The position numbers and the translations under genes are program-made. From NCBI GenBank assembly GCA_017619755.1, contig JAFZRU010000051.1, forward strand, positions 1 to 48,140: 48,140 nucleotides of DNA, given 5' to 3'. This document shows positions 7,059-16,863 of this stretch, one piece after another. Source of the stretch: Prevotella sp. (lineage in GTDB: Bacteria > Bacteroidota > Bacteroidia > Bacteroidales > Bacteroidaceae). The stretch's first letter is position 1. Every line of letters begins with the position of its first letter. A model generated the notes under the pieces. The model was not told the DNA's origin and made no database searches. It saw nothing but the letters and a program-made list of their open reading frames with translations.

Positions 7059-10000
7059 CTACTCTATCCTAATCTTTTTCGATGCATTGCCGTGGACGAC
7101 AATATATGTGCCGGGGCTGAGCGTGGCACGTGCTGCAGCAAAGGGCTTGCGGGTATGGAGGCAGATGCCGTTGGTGGTGTATATGTCCACCAAGTCATCG
7201 GCGGCGATGATGGCATCCACGGTACTGGCGATGGCGGTGACGCGCAGTTTGCCGTCGTCGAGCATCGTGGAACTGTCGAACTCATAACCCACACCCCCGT
7301 CATCCACTTTTACGATGAAACTTCCCGTGTGCGAGCCGGTGACTTTGAACACGGTGATTTCATCACCTACTTGCAATTGACGTGTGGTGGGAACGACCAC
7401 GAGGATGGTGTCGCCGTCATGCCTCAAATTGCCCTTCACGGTGAGACACGAGTTGCCGTAGGCATTCAACTGGCAGAGGGTGGTGGCACCTTTCTTCAAC
7501 GTCAGGTTCTGCACGGTGGCCGTACCGGTGACGACACCCGTGGAAGCCACAGAAATCAATCCCGTCGTCATGGCCGTGGTGGTAGTGTTGCTCAGTTCCA
7601 GCGTACCGCCGTTGACGGTGATGGGCGACGTGCTGCCTGCGGTTCTCAGCGTCAGTCGTCCCTTCCCTTCCTTGATAACCCCTGCCCCCTTGAAAAGGCC
7701 GGAGAATGTCATGTCCTTGTCGAGACAACCTATGCGGTAGGTGGTCTGTCCTTCCAACACACCGTCGGCGGCCGTCCCTGCGATGGCGCCAATCTTCAGC
7801 GTGGCGGCCTGCTGGTTGCCGCTTCCGCCGGAGTAGTGGGCGATGTTGGTGGCGGCATCCACCTTCAGCGTGGCCTTCGACATGTCGGTGACATTGCTCA
7901 TCAGGCGCCACTGACTGCCCGAGGCAGTCAACGTGCCCTCATAGTCCTTGAAGTCAAGGCCGATGTCACAACGCACATATTTCGACACGATGGTCAGCGC
8001 CCCTTTTCCCTTCACGCTGCCGTTCAACTTGCCTCGGGAAGAGCCTACTATCTTGTTGGACGTGCCTTCCGCCACCGTGACCACGTGGTTGAAAACAGGC
8101 ACGGTGGAGGTGCTGTTCACGTCTATCTGGTGAACCTCACCACCTGAGAGCAGCATGGGCGAACCACTGCGTCCGAAGGTGGCGTTCCAAGCCCCTTGCG
8201 CCACAACACCCCTCTTCACTATCAGGCCGGCGAAGTTGTTGGCACCGCCGTAAGTAAGGTTCAGTTGCCCGGCACCGTCCTTGACAAGATAACCCGTGCC
8301 GCTGACGGCACCCTTCAGCGAGAGGGAACTATTGCTTTGTGTGATGCGGATGGTGGCGGTGTCGGTGAGGGTGACTTGGCGGTTGGTACCCATGTTCTCC
8401 TTGCTCAGCACCAATGTGCCGCCGTTGAGCTGCAGGTTGTCCTTGGCCGCCGTGGCAGCACCGAGAGCACTCTTTTGGCCACCGTCGTAGAAGTTGGGTA
8501 CGGTGAGCGTGCCGCCGTTGACGATGGTCCTGCCCGTATAGTCGCTGTATTTCATATTCAGTGTCACATTGGCGTCCTTGTTCACTGTTACTCCGCCCTC
8601 GCCGCTGATGCCTCCCTCGCCGTACAGGGTGTAGGTGCCGGCATCGAAGGTGACACCATTGGTGACCATCATCTCCGGCACGTTGATGTTCTTTTGCTGA
8701 CTTTGGGCGTTAAACACCACGGCGTCGCCCGACACGAATGTCGTGGGCTGACCGATGCTGAAATTCATATCTTTGTAGTTCCACACATTGCTCTCGCTGC
8801 CCGTCCATACCACATTCAACTGTGGTGCGCGACTTTCATTGATGACAAGCACCAGCTGTTTGTCCTTCACTACAAGATCGTAGTTGACACCTTCGAGGCC
8901 GCGCACCTTCAACTTTGACACGTCGCAGGTGAGCGTGCCGCTGCACTCGGCAATGACGTACTCGGCGGCATCGTAACCCCCATAGTTGATGGTAATATAG
9001 TTGGTGCCGCGGAAGGTGAGATCACCCTCCACCATCAGATGACTGCACACCGGGAAGCAATCATAGCCGGCGCAAACGAAGCCGGCACCGATTTCCAGAT
9101 AGACATTGCCAGGCAGCACCATACTCTTCTTCGACGTGATGACACCATCGAGGAGATTTTCTTCGGTTCCCGGCATCAGGCGGCATCCCTCATGGTTCAG
9201 TGCGCCTTCGAAAGTGATGGTGTCCTTCAAGGTGACGCTGCCACTCAAGGTGCCACGGGCACGCAGTTCCACGGGGCCGACAATCTCTCCGTTCACCTGC
9301 AACATTCCCTCGCTGATGATGGTGGGACCGGTGTGTCGCAGGTATCCTGCCAAAGCAGCCTTTCCTTGCATCGACTTGATGAGCGAACCGGAGCCAGTGG
9401 TGAGGATGGCATTCGTTGCCCACACGTGCTTGCTCACCATCTCGTAGTCGTGACCACGGGGATTCATCAAGTAGATGACAGGAGCATCCATGGGCTTGTC
9501 CACCCAAATCCTGGAGGAATTGTCGCCATAGATGTCGAAGAGGATGCTCTTGCCGTCGGCATAGGGGGCCGTGTTCGCCATATCGAAGGTGGTGAAACCA
9601 TCGTCAAGGTCCATACCCTGACCAATTTTCGAGGCTGAACCGCGTTTCCATCGGAGGTCGGCCTCGAAAACGGGCGGCAGGGGTGGCATGGGCATGTCGC
9701 CACCGAGATAGAAACCAGTGTTGGGGTGCTGATAGTAGCCTCGTGTGGTGCAGTCGCCTCGGTAATGGGGGTCTTGCTGCAGACAATAGATGCTGTAGTT
9801 GGTGGGCATGGCCGTGGTGTAGCCCACAAGGCCGGTGCAGCTCTCATCGTTCTGCTTGGCCAAGATGACTTCCTCGCGCCAGTCGCCCATGATGTCGCCC
9901 ATGAAGGCGGGGCGCGTGCCGGTGGCGGCATGCGTGGCCCAGTTGCTCTCCTGCGAGAACTCCGCCAAGCGGTCGCCCAACACCTTCGACACCATCAGGT

Positions 10001-11663
10001 TGGTGCCCCATCCGCTGCCGCCGGGGGAGTTGAGCCACTCGCGTTGGAGGTCACCGTCCCACCAACATCCCTCGAACATCGACCCCGTGCGGGTCTGGCC
10101 GGTGCGCTCGCCCTTGCAGTCATACACATAGTCATCTACATAGCTCAGAATCTCATAACCCTTGCGCGAGGCGTCGATGTCGAGACAGGTGCCGCGCCCC
10201 ACGTCATAGACGCTGGGGAGATGCCACTCCTTGATGCGCTCGGCGGAGCGGGCGTCGTAGAGCAGTTGGCCGAGCAGGGAACTTTGCTGGATGGCATAGA
10301 CCTCCAAGCCGGGGCGGTCGGGGTCGATGTCGGAAAGGACGAAGCGGTCGCCGTGACCGATGCCGGGACTGGCGAACCATCCCGTGTGGGGGTTCACCGA
10401 GTAGCCGCCCTGTATCATCTCGTCGGTGCCGTCGCCATCGACGTCGGCCACGCGCAACTGGTGGAACTCCGCAGGCCATGGGGTCTTGTCGTTCCGGCTC
10501 CAAGTGTGGGAGTGGTGCCAGTTTGTTGGACTTCCGTTGCTCCAATCGTAGTCCCAGGTGAAGACGTAATTGTGATGGGTTTTGCTGTTGTCGCGGTCCA
10601 GGCACTCCATCACCAAGGAGGGATGGATGCCGTCAAGGTAGCAGATAGCGAAATGGCCGTCCATGGCCGAATAGCCGTCGCTCATATAGTTGGGGCGCGA
10701 AGTGCGCGTATAGTGGTCGCTGCCGTCGTGTACCTCTTCGTATTTCAACTCACTACAGGCAATCTCCTCGCCAGTCAGGCCATCGATGACGCTGATGTAG
10801 AACGGACGGTTGCGCACCGCCTGCGTGCGGTAGTCCACGATGCCGTCGCCATCGACGTCTGGCACGTCACTGCCCATGGCATATTTGCCCCAGGTGTTGT
10901 TGGCCTTGTCCCAGAAGCGGGTGCCGTCGCTACTGCGCACCATCACCTCGCAACGCCCGTCGCAGTTGATGTCCCAAGCTACGACCATATCGTTCTGACC
11001 GCCGCAGATGTTCACGTTGGGCCCCATATCCACCGTCCACAGCAGTTCGCCGGTGAATCGATAGGCCTGGATTTTGTGAGAGGTGGTGGCGGTGTTCTCC
11101 GTGTTTTCTGCCTCATCCGACACGGCACTGGCAAAGAGACGGTCCACCACCACGGCGTCATACTCACCATCGCCGTCGGTGTCCATGGGCCAACAGAACT
11201 TGGTGCGATAGTCGTTGCGACGGAGCACGGTGTTGTCGAAATCGATGTTCAGCCACACGTTGGGCCAAGGCTGGGTCTTGTAGAGGAAGGGCTTGCTCAT
11301 GGGGCCTTCCACGCCGCTGGGGCTGATGGCGGTGACAGCATATTCGGTGTTCGTCGTAAGCGAAGACGGCTTGTAATTGGTCATTTGCAGGGGCGTAGCG
11401 TTCATCTTCGTAAAATCGGAAGCTCCCGCCGAACGCTTGTAAACATTATAGGTTGTGCCTTCTGGTTCCTGTGCCAACTTGCGCCAAGAGATGAGGTAGC
11501 CCGTGCCGCCCGAGGAGGTGACACTGCGGCCGCCGGAACGATAGACGGCCACCACGCCGCGGTCCAAAGGTTGTTGAAGCCGTTGCGCACTTACGGAAAG
11601 ATGGCATAGGACAGAAAGCAAAATCGCCAAGGCGATGCGCTGGAAATGTGGAAATTGTTGCAT
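7059..11663 (-). CDS. Secreted rhamnogalacturonan lyase (PL11) with beta-solenoid tail
   Basis: 1534 residues. A signal peptide (cut near SVSA26-Q) leads into a PL11-type rhamnogalacturonan lyase domain to about residue 650, recognised from YLISWRKL, WPMDTDGDGEYDAVVVDR, repeated Asp-rich calcium-loop segments (DVDGDGIVDYR, DVDGDGTDE) and the MGDWREEVIL region. It cleaves the rhamnose-galacturonate backbone of pectin. The next 800 residues are Gly/Thr/Val-rich repeats of the autotransporter-associated beta-strand kind (VNGGTLTVPN, VNGGTLELSN). The end (LSPGTYIVV..SKKIRIE) looks like a type IX-secretion sorting tail. PL11 enzymes are usually about 600 residues, so the tail is unusually long. 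No SusC/SusD genes lie nearby. A leftward TAACTTTG box is at 11699-11692. Confidence 0.88.
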   Translation of the reverse strand: MQQFPHFQRIALAILLSVLCHLSVSAQRLQQPLDRGVVAVYRSGGRSVTSSGGTGYLISWRKLAQEPEGTTYNVYKRSAGASDFTKMNATPLQMTNYKPSSLTTNTEYAVTAISPSGVEGPMSKPFLYKTQPWPNVWLNIDFDNTVLRRNDYRTKFCWPMDTDGDGEYDAVVVDRLFASAVSDEAENTENTATTSHKIQAYRFTGELLWTVDMGPNVNICGGQNDMVVAWDINCDGRCEVMVRSSDGTRFWDKANNTWGKYAMGSDVPDVDGDGIVDYRTQAVRNRPFYISVIDGLTGEEIACSELKYEEVHDGSDHYTRTSRPNYMSDGYSAMDGHFAICYLDGIHPSLVMECLDRDNSKTHHNYVFTWDYDWSNGSPTNWHHSHTWSRNDKTPWPAEFHQLRVADVDGDGTDEMIQGGYSVNPHTGWFASPGIGHGDRFVLSDIDPDRPGLEVYAIQQSSLLGQLLYDARSAERIKEWHLPSVYDVGRGTCLDIDASRKGYEILSYVDDYVYDCKGERTGQTRTGSMFEGCWWDGDLQREWLNSPGGSGWGTNLMVSKVLGDRLAEFSQESNWATHAATGTRPAFMGDIMGDWREEVILAKQNDESCTGLVGYTTAMPTNYSIYCLQQDPHYRGDCTTRGYYQHPNTGFYLGGDMPMPPLPPVFEADLRWKRGSASKIGQGMDLDDGFTTFDMANTAPYADGKSILFDIYGDNSSRIWVDKPMDAPVIYLMNPRGHDYEMVSKHVWATNAILTTGSGSLIKSMQGKAALAGYLRHTGPTIISEGMLQVNGEIVGPVELRARGTLSGSVTLKDTITFEGALNHEGCRLMPGTEENLLDGVITSKKSMVLPGNVYLEIGAGFVCAGYDCFPVCSHLMVEGDLTFRGTNYITINYGGYDAAEYVIAECSGTLTCDVSKLKVRGLEGVNYDLVVKDKQLVLVINESRAPQLNVVWTGSESNVWNYKDMNFSIGQPTTFVSGDAVVFNAQSQQKNINVPEMMVTNGVTFDAGTYTLYGEGGISGEGGVTVNKDANVTLNMKYSDYTGRTIVNGGTLTVPNFYDGGQKSALGAATAAKDNLQLNGGTLVLSKENMGTNRQVTLTDTATIRITQSNSSLSLKGAVSGTGYLVKDGAGQLNLTYGGANNFAGLIVKRGVVAQGAWNATFGRSGSPMLLSGGEVHQIDVNSTSTVPVFNHVVTVAEGTSNKIVGSSRGKLNGSVKGKGALTIVSKYVRCDIGLDFKDYEGTLTASGSQWRLMSNVTDMSKATLKVDAATNIAHYSGGSGNQQAATLKIGAIAGTAADGVLEGQTTYRIGCLDKDMTFSGLFKGAGVIKEGKGRLTLRTAGSTSPITVNGGTLELSNTTTTAMTTGLISVASTGVVTGTATVQNLTLKKGATTLCQLNAYGNSCLTVKGNLRHDGDTILVVVPTTRQLQVGDEITVFKVTGSHTGSFIVKVDDGGVGYEFDSSTMLDDGKLRVTAIASTVDAIIAADDLVDIYTTNGICLHTRKPFAAARATLSPGTYIVVHGNASKKIRIE

Positions 11664-11834
11664 GTTTCTTGTAGTAGTTTGTTGATGGGTGCAAAGTTAC
11701 AAAAAACGAGTGAAAAGTTAAAGGAAAGTATGCTTTTCTTTTACTTTTCCGAGTTACGATTTAGGCAACACACAAAACGAAGGCCCGAATAACGTTTTTC
11801 CAAGCCTTCGCTTGGAAGGTCACAACCACCCCGC

Positions 11835-12042
11835 CCCCTCCCGACATCGGGAGGGGACTCAACCGCGCCTACTTGGCGCTCTGACACTAAGGAACCCTCG
11901 ACCCATCAAAGGCACGAGTAAGCGAGAGCATAGAGAAAATGCAATTTTCTCTATGCCGAGCGTGAGTGCTTTCGACCGAAGGTCAAAGGGTCGGGGTGAT
12001 TGCTTACGCAACAAAGTTGCGATTTCCTATGGGCTTCGCCCA
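11835..12042. repeat. Dense chain of seven mini-hairpins
   Basis: Within 208 bp: CCCCTCCCGA-CA-TCGGGAGGGG (11835-11856), GCGCC-TACTT-GGCGC (11865-11879), a 13-bp stem GCATAGAGAAAAT with loop GCA (11928-11956), GACC-GAA-GGTC (11974-11984), CGCAAC-AAA-GTTGCG (12007-12021) and TGGGC-TTC-GCCCA (12030-12042), plus a CTCGACCC/GGGTCGGG long pair around them. Most loops are three bases. It lies between the lyase gene start and the truncated MATE gene. No protein is encoded that I can support. Confidence 0.7.
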
Positions 12043-12078
12043 CCGAACGTGGATACCATACCCGTGGGAAAAAGAGTA

Positions 12079-12723
12079 CTATATGCTCTTAGTTTTGACA
12101 AAACCTTTGTCCTTCCATTTCCCCGACCGCCAACGGCAAAGGAGAATGATGCCGCGGATGTTCTCGTCAAGGGCAAAACAAATCCAAATGCCCACTAAGC
12201 CATATCCTAATGAGATGCCCAGGAAATAGCTCAAGCCCACAGCGACTGTCCATTGGAAGATGATGCCGATGACGATGGGATAAAAGACATCACCTGTAGC
12301 ACGCAATGTTCCCACGGCGAAAATGTTGCAGCTGCGTCCAATCTCAGCTAAAAAGTCAATGATAAGCACCCAGCAGCCCAAGGCAATGATTTCCTGATTG
12401 TCGGTGAACACGCCGAGGATGGTTCTTCCCATCAACGCCAAAACGGCGGAGATTGTGAGCGTCACCATAAAGGAGATGCGGAAGACGTAGTTGCCCAATT
12501 CGTATGCCTTCTGATGCCGCTGCTGCCCTACAAGGCGTCCCACAAGAATGCTACCACCCTGGGAGAAGCTTATGCAGAAGAGAATGACAAACATGATGAC
12601 GTTGATGCAATAGGTTCGAGCGGCAAGAGCCTCGGAACTGATTTGATTGATGAAATAGACGATGACCACTTGTGACAGATTGTAGGAGACGCTGTCTGTC
12701 AAACCCGGTATGCCGACGCGCAA
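12079..12723 (-). pseudogene. Truncated MATE family exporter (C-terminal half)
   Basis: 214 codons matching the second half of a MATE (NorM-like) multidrug exporter: about six membrane segments, LRVGIPGLTDSVSYNLSQ at the start of the second bundle, and a normal C-terminal end (LCRWRSGKWK). MATE proteins are about 440-460 residues, so the first half is missing. The only start is a TTG inside the conserved region, and a TGA stop lies in frame ten codons upstream (12751-12753). The N-terminal half is not found in the 343 bases before the next gene. It is most likely non-functional. Confidence 0.8.
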
Positions 12724-13066
12724 AAGGTTATATCCAACAACATTGTATTTTCAATGAAATTTTATCCTCATCATACGATTTTCACCTCAAAATCCTCGCA
12801 AAGAGGAATGAAACAACAAGACAATCATCAAAACACGATATTCACAAGATGGACATGAACCCTACGACGACACAGGGGGCGAAAGTGAAACCGCCACCCT
12901 CCCTCACGGGTGGGCGACGGTTATGAAAACATCTTTTTGTTCAAACTTAAAACCTTTACTTACACTTATTGCATTATTTGTATTTCTAAACGATATACCC
13001 CACTCGGGGAAAGTTTCTATCACCATAGATAGTTAAATAATATTAAAAAAACACCCATGGTTTTCT
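12724..13066. other. Spacer without recognisable gene
   Basis: This 343-base stretch has no coding frame I can support and no remnant of the missing MATE N-terminal half that I can read. A short GC inverted repeat (about 12891-12920, CCACCC/GGGTGG) lies in it, followed by AT-rich sequence up to the stop of the helix-hairpin-helix gene. Confidence 0.5.
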
Positions 13067-14044
13067 CTAAAACTCCACGTATGGTGCCAAGCGTCGGACA
13101 ACCTCCGGGGTGAAGTCGGGCAGGAGAGAGAGTTCTTCAAGGGAGTGCAGCGGCCCCTTGAGCCTCCTCCTGTCGGTGATGGCCTTTGCCATATAGAAAT
13201 TGATGTACGGATGCTGCCTAAGCTGTGCGAGAGAGAGTTTGTTGACATTGAGCCGCCTGACATTGGAGGGATTCAGGATGAAAAAACCGGCGGCCTCCTC
13301 GGGAAAGCCCTCTATCTCCATGAGCTGGTCAGTGGAACAGAACCCACCGAGCCTCTCGCGATAGGCCACCACCTTCTTGGCGTAATAGCTCCCAATGCCC
13401 GGCACCTTCTTGAGCATGGTGGTGTCCGACGTGTTGAGGTCCACCGTCTCCCCCACCCTCAACTTGACAGGAAACCTCAGCGTGTCCCTTGAATAAGTTG
13501 GTGTGGATTCAACCGTCCTTCCCCGCCTCGGCGTTCCGCCCTCCATGGCGGTGTATGCCCCCCCATCGCCGTAGGCTTGCCGGGCGGATGGGCGCCTCTT
13601 GCCATAGACGTCGGCCGCCGGGCGGTATTCGGGCGAGATGCGTATGTAAGGCTCCAACTCCCGATACTGCTTGACAGTGAGGCCATAGACCCTGGCGAAA
13701 TCCTCCGGTTGCCGGAAGACCCCTCCCTTCGCCCGGTATCGGTAGATGCTCCTCACCTGCCATGGCTGCAAGCCGAGATCAAGGAGTTGCGTACTGTCTG
13801 CCAAATTGGGGTCGAAGGGCTGCAGATGCACCACCCTTTCCTCCGTGGCATAGTATCGGCTCTCCTCCTTTTTCTCGCCCTCGCTTCCTTCCCCTTCCAC
13901 CCTCGCGATGGTTTCTTCCTCTGCCGTGCTGTTGTTGCTCCCTCCCACGAGCCATACGCCCACGATGGCGGCGGTGGCGACGAGCAAAGCGGCAAGAATG
14001 CCCTTTCTGTCGGACTTGGGGAAATAGAAGAACTCCTTGAACAT
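13067..14044 (-). CDS. Membrane-anchored helix-hairpin-helix (ComEA-like) protein
   Basis: 325 residues. One membrane segment near residues 17-34 (GILAALLVATAAIVGVWLVGG) is followed by a low-complexity charged stretch and three helix-hairpin-helix units: FDPNLADSTQLLDLGL.., VDLNTSDTTMLKKVPGIGSYYAKKVV and LNVNKLSLAQLRQHPYINFYMAKAI. This matches Bacteroidales ComEA-like proteins; ComEA itself binds incoming DNA in competence, but that role is not shown here. It lies 15 bases behind the second sodium symporter gene and probably shares its transcript. Confidence 0.85.
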   Translation of the reverse strand: MFKEFFYFPKSDRKGILAALLVATAAIVGVWLVGGSNNSTAEEETIARVEGEGSEGEKKEESRYYATEERVVHLQPFDPNLADSTQLLDLGLQPWQVRSIYRYRAKGGVFRQPEDFARVYGLTVKQYRELEPYIRISPEYRPAADVYGKRRPSARQAYGDGGAYTAMEGGTPRRGRTVESTPTYSRDTLRFPVKLRVGETVDLNTSDTTMLKKVPGIGSYYAKKVVAYRERLGGFCSTDQLMEIEGFPEEAAGFFILNPSNVRRLNVNKLSLAQLRQHPYINFYMAKAITDRRRLKGPLHSLEELSLLPDFTPEVVRRLAPYVEF

Positions 14045-14059
14045 GGCCTCAGGTGTTTG

Positions 14060-15421
14060 TCACAGCACGCCGAGTTGGTGGAGGAAGACAGCAGCGATGC
14101 ACACGGGGCATACGAAGCGCACAAAGAAGAGAAACACCCGATAGAGGCTGGTGGGCAAAGCACCCCAATTGGTGACCTGCTCACGCACCACCTTCGCCGG
14201 CACATACCAACCCACAAAGAGGCATGTGAGCAACGCCCCCACGGGGAGCATGATCTGCGCGGTGAGTGCGTCGCAGGCGTCCAGGATGTTCATACCCATG
14301 ACCTTTGCCTGCGACAACACACCCTGAGACAGTGAGCAGAAGACGGCGATGACACTGCAGCAGACAGTGACCACCCATGCCCCGGCGTTGCGCGAGATGT
14401 GCAGTTCCTCATGGAAAAACGCGGTGCCAATCTCATGCATGGAAATGGTGGAAGTGAGGGCGGCAAGGGCGAGGAGGGCGTAGAAGAGGATGGATATGAC
14501 ATAACCCACGACCGGCATGGACGCGAAAGCCTGGTGGAACACGTTGGGGAGGGTGATGAAGATGAGCGACGGTCCAGCATCGGGGGACACCCCCACGGAG
14601 AAAGCTGCCGGGAAAATCATCAGTCCGGCGAGGATGGCAATGAGCGAGTCTATAAGCGCAATTTGCACTGCCGAACCCACCAAACGCGTGTCACGTGTGA
14701 AATAGGAGGCGTAGGTGCAGAGGCACGCCGTGCCGAGCGAGAGGGAGAAGAAAGCCTGACCGAGAGCCTCAAGCAGCATGCTGTGCGTCACCTTGCTGAA
14801 GTCGGGCTTGAAGAGGAACTCCACTCCCTTGGCGGCTCCGGGCAGCATGCACGACGCCGCGATGAGTACGATGAGCAGCACGAAGAGCGTGGGCATGAGC
14901 AACTTGGATGCCTTCTCTATGCCGTCGCGCACGCCACGTGCGACGACGAGGTGGGTACCACCGATGAAAGCCACCGCCCACAGAACGGGTTTCCACGGGT
15001 TGGCGGCAAACTCCTGGAAATAGGTCTGCACGTAGCCGGTGTCGCCATCGAGATGCCCGGCGAAAGAAGCGATGAGGTATTGCAGACACCACCCGGCGAC
15101 GACGGCATAGAAGCCGAGGATGATCATAGACGTGAGCACGCCGAGATAGCCTATGACGCGCCAGGGCGTCCTCCCCGCGAGTTTGTTGTACGCCCGGGCG
15201 GCATTGGATGCCGACGAGCGCCCCACGACGAACTCGGCCACCATGCCGGGTATGCCGAGCATCAGCACGCAAAGAGCGTAGATGAGGATGAAGGCCGCTC
15301 CACCGTTCATCCCCGCCATATAGGGGAAGCGCCAGATGTTACCCAAACCCACCGCCGAACCGGCAGTGGCGAGGATGATGCCCATACGTGAGCCGAAATT
15401 GCCTCTGTGGTGTGTGTGCAT
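14060..15421 (-). CDS. Sodium-dependent transporter, NSS/SNF family (copy 2)
   Basis: 453 residues of the neurotransmitter:sodium symporter (LeuT) fold. TM1 carries the signature GLGNIWRFPYMAGMNGGAAF and about 11-12 membrane segments follow. Bacterial members import amino acids or similar solutes with Na+; the substrate here is unknown. The ATG at 15421 (MHTHHRGNFGSR) is preferred because it gives the same start as the paralogue; an alternative start at 15448 would overlap the upstream gene. It sits 13 bases behind that paralogue, to which it is clearly similar along its whole length. Confidence 0.9.
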   Translation of the reverse strand: MHTHHRGNFGSRMGIILATAGSAVGLGNIWRFPYMAGMNGGAAFILIYALCVLMLGIPGMVAEFVVGRSSASNAARAYNKLAGRTPWRVIGYLGVLTSMIILGFYAVVAGWCLQYLIASFAGHLDGDTGYVQTYFQEFAANPWKPVLWAVAFIGGTHLVVARGVRDGIEKASKLLMPTLFVLLIVLIAASCMLPGAAKGVEFLFKPDFSKVTHSMLLEALGQAFFSLSLGTACLCTYASYFTRDTRLVGSAVQIALIDSLIAILAGLMIFPAAFSVGVSPDAGPSLIFITLPNVFHQAFASMPVVGYVISILFYALLALAALTSTISMHEIGTAFFHEELHISRNAGAWVVTVCCSVIAVFCSLSQGVLSQAKVMGMNILDACDALTAQIMLPVGALLTCLFVGWYVPAKVVREQVTNWGALPTSLYRVFLFFVRFVCPVCIAAVFLHQLGVL

Positions 15422-15434
15422 GGGAGAGGGTATT

Positions 15435-16799
15435 TCAGATGATGCCAAACTGATGGAGGAAGATGAGCAGGATGCTCACCGGACAAACATATCTCAGGCA
15501 GAAGAAAAAGATGCCGAAGAAGGCGCCGGAGACTGTGCCCCAGTTGGTGAACTCATCGCGCACTACTTTTCGCTGAGCCACCCACCCGAGGAAGATGCAG
15601 GTGAGCATGCCGCCGATGGGCAAGAATATTTGTCCTGTGACAAAGTCGAAGAGGTCGAAGAGTGACTTGCCAAACAACCCCAAACCTTCCCATGCGCCGA
15701 GGGAGAGGGAGCAGAAAGCTCCCATGATGGCGCAGACCACCGTGACGATGAGGGCCGCCTTGGGCCGCGAAATCCTCGCCTCCTCCTGAAGGAAGGCGGT
15801 GCTCACCTCATGGAGCGAGATGAGCGACGTGAGAGCCGCCACAGAGAGCAGGAGATAGAAGAGAATGGAGACGACATACCCCACAGCCGGCATGGCCGTA
15901 AAAGCCTGTTGGAAGACGTTGGGGAGGGTGATGAACACCAACGAGGCCCCAGAGTCAGGCGCCACTCCCACAGAGAAGGCTGCCGGGAAAATCATCAGTC
16001 CGGCAAGGATGGCCACAAGGCAGTCCACGAGGCTGATTTGCAGGGCGGAATTGAAGAGGTTGGTGCGCCGAGAGAAATAGGAGGCGTAGGTGCAGATGCA
16101 TCCCATGGCGATGCTGAGCGAATAGAACGACTGACCAAGTGCTCCGAGGAACACGCCGCTGTCCACCTTGCTGAATTCGGGTTTGAAGAGGAAGGCAAGT
16201 CCGCGCTCCGCTCCCGGCAGCATGCACGAGGCCACGACGATGACAAGGAGAAGGATGAAGAGCAGCGGCATCATGAGTTTCGACATGCGCTCGATGCCGT
16301 TGCGCACGCCCCTGACGATGACAAAATGTGCCATGGCGAGGAAAGCCACCATTGTGAGGATGGGCTTGACAGGGTGCGAGGAGAAGGCGGTAAAATACTC
16401 CTTCACATACTCCGCATCGCCTTTGAGCGTACCCACTGCCGCACCAAAGACATACTGCAGACACCATCCCGAAACGACGGCATAGTAGCCAGTGATGAGA
16501 AAACCGGTGAGTACGCCGAGATAACCCACGTATTTCCATGCCCCGCCGCCGGCCATCCGCTCGTATGCCCTGGCCGTATTGGCCGCGCCGTGCCGTCCGA
16601 TGATGAATTCTGCCACCATGCACGGTATTCCCAAGATGAGCACACACACGATGTAGATGATGATGAATGCCGCACCACCGTTCTCTCCAGCCATGTAGGG
16701 AAAGCGCCAGACGTTGCCCAACCCCACGGCAGAACCCGCAGTGGCCAATATCACGCCAAGCTTGCTTCCGAAGTTGGCCCTCTCTGTTGTTTTAGACAT
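15435..16799 (-). CDS. Sodium-dependent transporter, NSS/SNF family (copy 1)
   Basis: 454 residues, LeuT-type NSS symporter with the TM1 signature GLGNVWRFPYMAGENGGAAF and about 11-12 membrane segments. It is first in a three-gene leftward unit (two NSS transporters, then the helix-hairpin-helix gene). The two NSS proteins share most conserved blocks (SAVGLGN, GYYAVVSGWCLQY / GFYAVVAGWCLQY, ILAGLMIFPAAFSVGV), so they arose by tandem duplication. A leftward TAATTTTG box lies at 16874-16867, overlapping the divergent promoter of the VanZ-like gene. Confidence 0.92.
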   Translation of the reverse strand: MSKTTERANFGSKLGVILATAGSAVGLGNVWRFPYMAGENGGAAFIIIYIVCVLILGIPCMVAEFIIGRHGAANTARAYERMAGGGAWKYVGYLGVLTGFLITGYYAVVSGWCLQYVFGAAVGTLKGDAEYVKEYFTAFSSHPVKPILTMVAFLAMAHFVIVRGVRNGIERMSKLMMPLLFILLLVIVVASCMLPGAERGLAFLFKPEFSKVDSGVFLGALGQSFYSLSIAMGCICTYASYFSRRTNLFNSALQISLVDCLVAILAGLMIFPAAFSVGVAPDSGASLVFITLPNVFQQAFTAMPAVGYVVSILFYLLLSVAALTSLISLHEVSTAFLQEEARISRPKAALIVTVVCAIMGAFCSLSLGAWEGLGLFGKSLFDLFDFVTGQIFLPIGGMLTCIFLGWVAQRKVVRDEFTNWGTVSGAFFGIFFFCLRYVCPVSILLIFLHQFGII

Positions 16800-16863
16800 A
16801 TATTACTCTTTTGCTGTCAACATAGGCTGCATGGATTAAATGTCACATTGCCGCCATTTTTCA

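Noticed and set aside
9726-11609. 627-codon plus-strand frame opposite the lyase
   Set aside because: It is the antisense of the clear PL11 domain and arises from GC-rich third positions; its product has no recognisable domain.
11812-12229. Short open frames in the hairpin chain
   Set aside because: They read through palindromes in several frames with no consistent protein signature.
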